DNA from: Actinoplanes palleronii
GTDB lineage: Bacteria; Actinomycetota; Actinomycetes; Mycobacteriales; Micromonosporaceae
Direction of reading: 5' to 3'
DNA length: 64,000 bases
Assembly (NCBI RefSeq): GCF_016862315.1
Contig: NZ_BOMS01000130.1
Coordinates: 25,544 to 89,543, forward strand
A program made the position numbers and the translations under genes. Of this stretch, positions 60,057-64,000 are shown in pieces (positions within the stretch are counted from its first letter, which is position 1; every line of letters begins with the position of its first letter). The notes beneath the pieces are model-generated. The model saw only the letters and a list, made by a program, of their open reading frames with translations, did no database searches and was not told where the DNA came from.

Positions 60057-60109
60057 GTCTCACCCCTGAACCTGGTGCCACCCCTGCACAAGACAAGGTC
60101 GGCACCGGA

Positions 60110-60687
60110 TCGACACTGCTGAGAGCACGGCTCAGTGCGCGCAGCGCCCGCAGATCCTTGCCGGTCGGGCCGAGGCCGGCGCGCAGGTAACCGTCGAACG
60201 TGCCGAACGTCGCGGTGACCTCGTCGAAGCCGGACTGCAGGTACTCGGCGCGGACGTCGAGCACGGCCTGGTAGCCGGGGCGGACGACGGCCGGGACCTG
60301 CGCCGGGGCCGCCTCGTTGGACGCCGCGTTGTAGGTGTTGCTGAGCAGGTAGTCGTCCAGCACCGTCGCGCGCGGCACGCCGAGCGCGGTGAGCAGCGCG
60401 GCGCTGGCCCAGCCGGTCCGGTCCTTGCCCGCGGTGCAGTGGTGGAGCACGTTCGCGGTCAGGTAGGTGACCCCGGCCGGCAACCGGTCCGGTCCGGCGG
60501 TGACGTGCCGGGCCGGATGAGCCGCCCAGGTCAGGGTGAACGTGCCGTCGGCGTTCTGGGTGACGGTCGCGGCGGTGAACGGGATCCGGTGCTGGGCCTG
60601 ACCGGTCGCCGGGACCCGGTCGTGCCCGAACGCGGGGTTGGCGGTGAGGGCCACGGCGCAGCCGACGCTCGTGTTGATCAACTTCAC
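60110..60687 (-). pseudogene. secreted tyrosine/lipid phosphatase, internally deleted
   Basis: The reading frame holds pieces of a secreted tyrosine phosphatase: an N-terminal beta-domain piece (IPFTAATVTQNADGTFTLTW), then GPDRLPAGVTY, then VLHHCTAGKDRTGW with the intact HCX5R active site, then LLTALGVPRATVLDDYLLSN and the family's C-terminal FGTFDGYLRAGLG. The segment between the first two pieces (with the usual NFRDVGGY motif) and some 60-80 residues before the active site are missing. There is no stop at the expected end; the frame runs on into the chemoreceptor gene. The start would be GTG 60687. It is best read as a decayed gene. Confidence 0.7.
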
Positions 60688-60718
60688 GGTTCCGGGGAAG
60701 GCCGCCGAGCGGTTTACT

Positions 60719-61249
60719 TCATGGGTGGGATGCCGTTTTTGGCGCCGGTCGGGCGGTGCGGGCTGCCGGGCTGGGCGCGCGGGCGGTGCGGGCTGCCGGG
60801 CTGGGCGCGTTGGCCGGATGGCGGGGCGCCCGGGCGGAGTGGTGCACCACCGGCGGGGTGATCCGGAGGCGCCGCAGGAGCGGGGCGAACGGGTCCCGGA
60901 ACGTGCGGCCGGCGATGGTGAGCAGCAGCGCGGCGGCGACCATGCCGACCGCGGGCAGGCCGATCAGCAGGGCGATCACCGAGACGACCAGGCCGGACCA
61001 GACCATCACCCGCAGGCCGACGTCGACGACCGGGATGCCGCTCGGGCGCTGCCGGGTCCACACCGGCAGGAACGAGCCGGCCAGGGCGAGCAGCACCGCG
61101 CCGAGCACGGCGGCGCCGGTGAGGAAGATCTGCGGCCAGTGGTAGTGCCGGCCCAGGGCATACCCACCGGAGACGATGCAGCCCACCCAGACCTTGGCGA
61201 GGGCCCAGCGCCCGAACCGGACCAGCGGATCGCCGAAATCGTCGGACAT
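60719..61249 (-). CDS. hypothetical membrane protein with duplicated C-terminal tail
   Basis: ATG 61249 gives 176 residues. Three to four membrane helices (about 15-32, 40-62 and 82-112) are followed by a basic soluble tail. The end carries a 10-residue duplication (SPAARTARAP twice) from a 30-bp DNA repeat at 60751-60810. No family recognised; the frame further upstream is unlikely. Confidence 0.6.
   Translation of the reverse strand: MSDDFGDPLVRFGRWALAKVWVGCIVSGGYALGRHYHWPQIFLTGAAVLGAVLLALAGSFLPVWTRQRPSGIPVVDVGLRVMVWSGLVVSVIALLIGLPAVGMVAAALLLTIAGRTFRDPFAPLLRRLRITPPVVHHSARAPRHPANAPSPAARTARAPSPAARTARPAPKTASHP
60751..60810. repeat. 30-bp tandem duplication inside a gene end
   Basis: GGGCGGTGCGGGCTGCCGGG plus CTGGGCGCG occurs at 60751-60780 and 60781-60810 with a last-base difference. 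It is in frame and adds ten residues to the tail of the membrane protein. Confidence 0.85.
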
Positions 61250-61417
61250 CGTCGCCAGTTTATGGGCGCACGGCGGGGTTGCGGCGGAACTCGGCACGTT
61301 CCGGCCACCGGCTGGTGCTCACGGTCGTACCCAAGGCCTTGAGACAGCCGTCAGCACCAGCCGGACCGCACCGCGCGTCGGCGGCGCCCGGTGCCGCGGA
61401 CCTCGCGTGCCAGGCCC

Positions 61418-62215
61418 TCAGGCGGCGGGGAAGACGGACTCGAAGGCTTTCCGGATCGTGCCGGTGCGGTCCAGGATCGCGAAGGTGACGTGGTCGAACC
61501 AGGGGCTGATCGCCAGTGCGCCGGCGAACGCCTCGGCGACCTCGGCCGGGTCGTTGCCGAAGACGCCGCAGCCCCAGGCGCCGAGGATCAGCTCCCGGTG
61601 ACCGTGCGCGGCGGCGACCCGCAACACCCGCGCGGCCCGGCGCTCCAGCGCACCCTTGATCTCCGGGACCGCCTCCGGCTGATTGCGGGCGATCGCGGAA
61701 CGGTTCGGGGCGGCCGAGACCAGGAACGAGACCGGGTACGCCGCGGGCAGCATCCGGCCCTTGTCGTCGCGGAACACCGGCACGGCGGGTGCGTAGATGA
61801 CCCGATCGGTGTAGAGCAGGGACGGGTCCGCGCGGTGGTAGGCGTAGAAGTCGCCGGCCGCGAGCAGGCACGGGTAGAGCGCCGAGCCGCGGGCCAGGCT
61901 CTCCTCCTGCGCCTGCGCGCCGTTGCGGAAACCGCCGCCGGGGTTGCGGGCCGACGCGAAGTTCAGGCAGGCCGGGTTCCCGCCGAGCCGGCGGGCCGCC
62001 CAGAGGGTGGACTCCGCGGTCACCTCGATCGTCGGCGGATGCGGTTGCGGAGTGGTGGGTGCGGCAAGCTCGTCGCCGGGGAGGTGCAGGCGGGTGCCGG
62101 CGACCGCGCGGGCGACCTGGTCGGCGATCTCGACACGTCCGTCGGGGCCGTCGTAGTGACCCTGCTCGGCGATCGACACGGTCTCGTTGGCGATCGCTCG
62201 CAACCTGGCACTCAT
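61418..62215 (-). CDS. microbial-type poly(ADP-ribose) glycohydrolase (TIGR02452 family)
   Basis: ATG 62215 gives 265 residues (ATG 62227 is an alternative). The macrodomain-like core has the PARG signature ASARNPGGGFRNGAQAQEES, fitting GGG-X6-8-QEE, and the later LILGAWGCGVFGNDP and FAGAL segments. Such enzymes cut ADP-ribose polymers or remove ADP-ribose from proteins or other targets. No ADP-ribosyltransferase partner is adjacent, so it may serve general ADP-ribose turnover or defence against foreign transferases. Confidence 0.9.
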   Translation of the reverse strand: MSARLRAIANETVSIAEQGHYDGPDGRVEIADQVARAVAGTRLHLPGDELAAPTTPQPHPPTIEVTAESTLWAARRLGGNPACLNFASARNPGGGFRNGAQAQEESLARGSALYPCLLAAGDFYAYHRADPSLLYTDRVIYAPAVPVFRDDKGRMLPAAYPVSFLVSAAPNRSAIARNQPEAVPEIKGALERRAARVLRVAAAHGHRELILGAWGCGVFGNDPAEVAEAFAGALAISPWFDHVTFAILDRTGTIRKAFESVFPAA

Positions 62216-62227
62216 GGCCACGATCAT

Positions 62228-62471
62228 CTAGGACGGGGTGGGGGGCGCGCGAGCCGATTATCGCCGTGACTGCTCCGCTGCCGGCCTTTCCCGATCCTGT
62301 CATCGGTCCTGCTCGCGCCTTGCACCCGGCTCTCCCGGACCTGCTCGCGCTCTACACCCGGCTTTCCCGGACCTGCCACCGGTCCTGCTTGCGGCCTACT
62401 CCCGGTGGCGTACTCGAAATACGACCTGGGTCCGACGACGGAACCTGTCGGCGCGCGGCAGGATCGTCGGC
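62228..62471. other. 244-bp intergenic space with short degenerate repeats
   Basis: Between divergent genes, words of the form CACCCGGCTTTCCCGGACCT recur two to three times between 62320 and 62385, each followed by GCTCGCG or CCACCGGTCCTGC variants. No gene is seen. The promoter of the following membrane-protein gene should lie in its last 60 bases. Confidence 0.5.
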
Positions 62472-63242
62472 ATGACCACGGTCCTCGCCACCGCCGCACG
62501 CACCGGCCGCGCCCTGCGCCCGGTCGAGCGGACCGCGCACCTGGTCGGCGCGCTGCTGATGCTCTCCGGCGTGCTGCACTTCGGCGTCTTCCTGGTCGAC
62601 GGCGGCCCCTGGGAGGGCCCGGTCTCCTGGCGCAAACCGACGACGTTCGGCCTCTCCTTCGGCCTCACCCTGATCACCGTCGCCTGGGTGACCTCCTATC
62701 TGGTGATGAGCCCCCGGGCCCGCGCCTGGCTGCTCGGCGTCTTCACCGCCGACTGTGTCCTCGAGGTCGCCGGCATCACCGTGCAGGCCTGGCGGCGGCT
62801 CCCCTCGCACTTCAACACCGAGACCCCGTCCTCCCGGGCGATCGCCATGTCCCTGGCCTTCGGCGGCGCGGTGCTGGTGGTGGTCCTGACCACCTTCGCC
62901 CTGGTAGCGCTCCGTGGCCGCATCCGAGGCCCGTCCGACCTCGCCCTGGCCCTGCGCGCCGGCTGGTCCCTGCTCCTGCTCACCCTGCTCACCGGCGTCG
63001 CCATGGTGGCGAAGGGCTCGATCCTTTTCCGCACCGAGAGCCCCCAGGCGGCCTACACCACCGCCGGCTCACTGAAGCCGGTGCACGGCGTGGCCCTGCA
63101 CGCCATCCTGGTCCTCCCCTTGCTCGCCGTCCTGCTGCACCAGCGAGGCTGGCCCGAGCCCCGCCGCCACCGCGCCATCAGAGCCGCCGTCTGGCTCTAC
63201 GCGGTCACCACCGCCGCAGCCACCGTCATCTCCCTGACCTGA
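62472..63242 (+). CDS. hypothetical membrane protein, six to seven spans
   Basis: ATG 62472 gives 256 residues. Hydrophobic helices begin AHLVGALLMLSGVLHFGVFL and recur through to the end (LYAVTTAAATVISLT). Conserved-looking polar features are SWRKPTTFGLSFG, the HFNTETPSS loop and KGSILFRTESPQ. I recall similar unnamed proteins in actinobacteria but no function. A longer frame upstream passes through repeat DNA and is not supported. Confidence 0.65.
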   Translation: MTTVLATAARTGRALRPVERTAHLVGALLMLSGVLHFGVFLVDGGPWEGPVSWRKPTTFGLSFGLTLITVAWVTSYLVMSPRARAWLLGVFTADCVLEVAGITVQAWRRLPSHFNTETPSSRAIAMSLAFGGAVLVVVLTTFALVALRGRIRGPSDLALALRAGWSLLLLTLLTGVAMVAKGSILFRTESPQAAYTTAGSLKPVHGVALHAILVLPLLAVLLHQRGWPEPRRHRAIRAAVWLYAVTTAAATVISLT

Positions 63243-63700
63243 CCACCACGCAGCCCGCCCCACCGCCCGCCGCGCATCCAGCTCGCGGCCCATCCGGCTC
63301 GCGCCACCCGCGGCCCACGACGCATGCGGCCCACGAGCGCCCCGCCCCCGGTGCACCCCGCCGACATCCGACCCACGGCGCATGCGACCTTTACGCGCCC
63401 CGCCCTCGGTGCACCCCGCCACGCATCCGACCCACGGTGCATCCGACCCACGGTGCATCCGACCTCCACGCGCCCCGCCCTCGGTGCACCCCGCGGCCGC
63501 GCATCGCCGACGACGCACCCCCGAGTGTCCCGCCCCGCCCGCACGAGCAACCTGGCGCACGGCGTTCCGCCCGCCATGTGTCCCGTCCGCGGGACCCGCC
63601 TGTCCCCATCGCCGCGCTGGCCGCCAACCTGCTCGCCTCACCCGCGCAGGCCATCGCCTCCTCACGCAGACCCCATGCCGCTTCGCTTAAGTTGATCTTG
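63243..63700. repeat. degenerate repeat array
   Basis: The words GCATCCGACCCACGGTGCAT, CGCGCCCCGCCC and GGTGCACCCCGC recur in the same order at least three times between 63310 and 63500, in units of about 60-70 bases. Both strands are open for long distances, but the translations are low-complexity Arg/Gly/His/Pro and not gene-like. No coding region is supported here. Confidence 0.6.
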
Positions 63701-63729
63701 GTGGGGCGTTGGCGGCCCGGAACCGCCCC

Positions 63730-63828
63730 TGGCCCGCGAGGGCATCCCGGTCCGGGCAGTGGCGCGGGTGACCGGCTGCCGGCAAGTACTCGGCCGTGCG
63801 CTCCCGGCCGGGATGCCCTCGCGGGCCA
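63730..63828. repeat. 21-bp perfect inverted repeat, possible mobile-element remnant
   Basis: TGGCCCGCGAGGGCATCCCGG (63730-63750) returns as its exact reverse complement at 63808-63828. One frame across the left arm reads LAREGIPVRAVARVTG, like the helix-turn-helix leader of IS21-type transposases, but it stops after some 35 codons. The remaining bases to 64000 hold no clear gene. Confidence 0.45.
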
Positions 63829-64000
63829 GGCCGGGGGGGTGAACACGGTGTTTGCCCGGGGAATGTCGAGCACGATGATCGTCGGCTGATCGCCCCTCGA
63901 TCACTTTGTGGGCGGCGGGGGTACACATGCCCGCTCGCGATGTACCTGTCGCCGCCGGGCGGGGCAGTGAGAGTCCGCAATGCCAGATCGCGTGCGGCTA

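Noticed and set aside
62405..63889. A 494-codon frame running through a membrane-protein gene and the terminal repeats
   Set aside because: The translation is Pro/Arg/His/Ala filler; the overlapping frame from 62472 encodes coherent membrane helices instead.

Overview
The window is chromosomal DNA from a high-GC actinobacterium. The codon use (G or C in nearly every third position), many GTG starts, lipobox substrate-binding proteins, many LacI regulators and GTGA/ATGA stop-start overlaps all fit a soil member of the Micromonosporaceae such as Actinoplanes. That placement is inference from gene style; no rRNA or tRNA gene and no species marker was seen.

Layout. 1-1358: end of an ABC importer (permease tail plus an NMT1/THI5-like binding lipoprotein). 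1360-3563: three little-known genes. 3600-7765: a two-gene operon for cyclic-di-GMP turnover. 7864-9264: a membrane Ser/Thr kinase. 9692-13958: a CebR-like LacI regulator, a GlxA-type AraC regulator coupled to a GAPDH gene, and a second LacI regulator. 14255-18807: membrane proteins and a membrane/ribbon-helix-helix pair recalling actinomycete conjugative elements. 18893-20098: a secreted protein built of three tandem repeats. 20316-23260: a secreted polymorphic toxin (pretoxin TG, HINT, C-terminal nuclease-like tip) with an overlapping immunity candidate. 24288-36195: a pectin/uronate region with pectate lyase, cupin, two Gfo/Idh oxidoreductases, a fructuronate-reductase-like enzyme and uronate isomerase, divergent from a LacI regulator and a sugar ABC importer; matching palindromes sit at both promoters. 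36371-38097: alanine dehydrogenase and a divergent Lrp regulator. 38272-39613: a secreted papain-like protease and an anchored partner. 40208-41771: a wrecked methionine importer (metQ intact, metI and metN reduced to pieces). 41969-44456: a membrane protein and a two-component system. 44535-48128: PucR regulator, ferredoxin reductase and fatty acid desaturase. 48135-51485: a hydrolase, an ArsR-type regulator and unknowns. 51532-56896: a second sugar operon (PfkB kinase, two permeases, binding protein, GH4 glycosidase). 56940-63242: an orphan Phd-like antitoxin, a DinB-like protein, a GAF protein, a chemoreceptor, a decayed tyrosine phosphatase, a PARG-like hydrolase and membrane proteins. 63243-64000: repeat-rich DNA with no convincing gene.

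How the genes work together. The best-supported pathway is pectin and uronate use: the secreted lyase cuts pectate, the importer may bring in oligouronides, and UxaC plus the UxuB-like reductase process hexuronates, under the local LacI. Both sugar importers lack an ATPase gene, so a shared MsiK-type ATPase elsewhere is likely.

Most unusual. (1) Dispersed repeats, here called A, B and C, occupy several gene-end intergenic spaces. (2) Two neighbouring decay stories, metNI and a tyrosine phosphatase, look like clean block deletions inside otherwise well-preserved reading frames. (3) The secreted toxin-immunity pair. (4) A 26-bp tandem duplication has moved the stop codon of a regulator gene.
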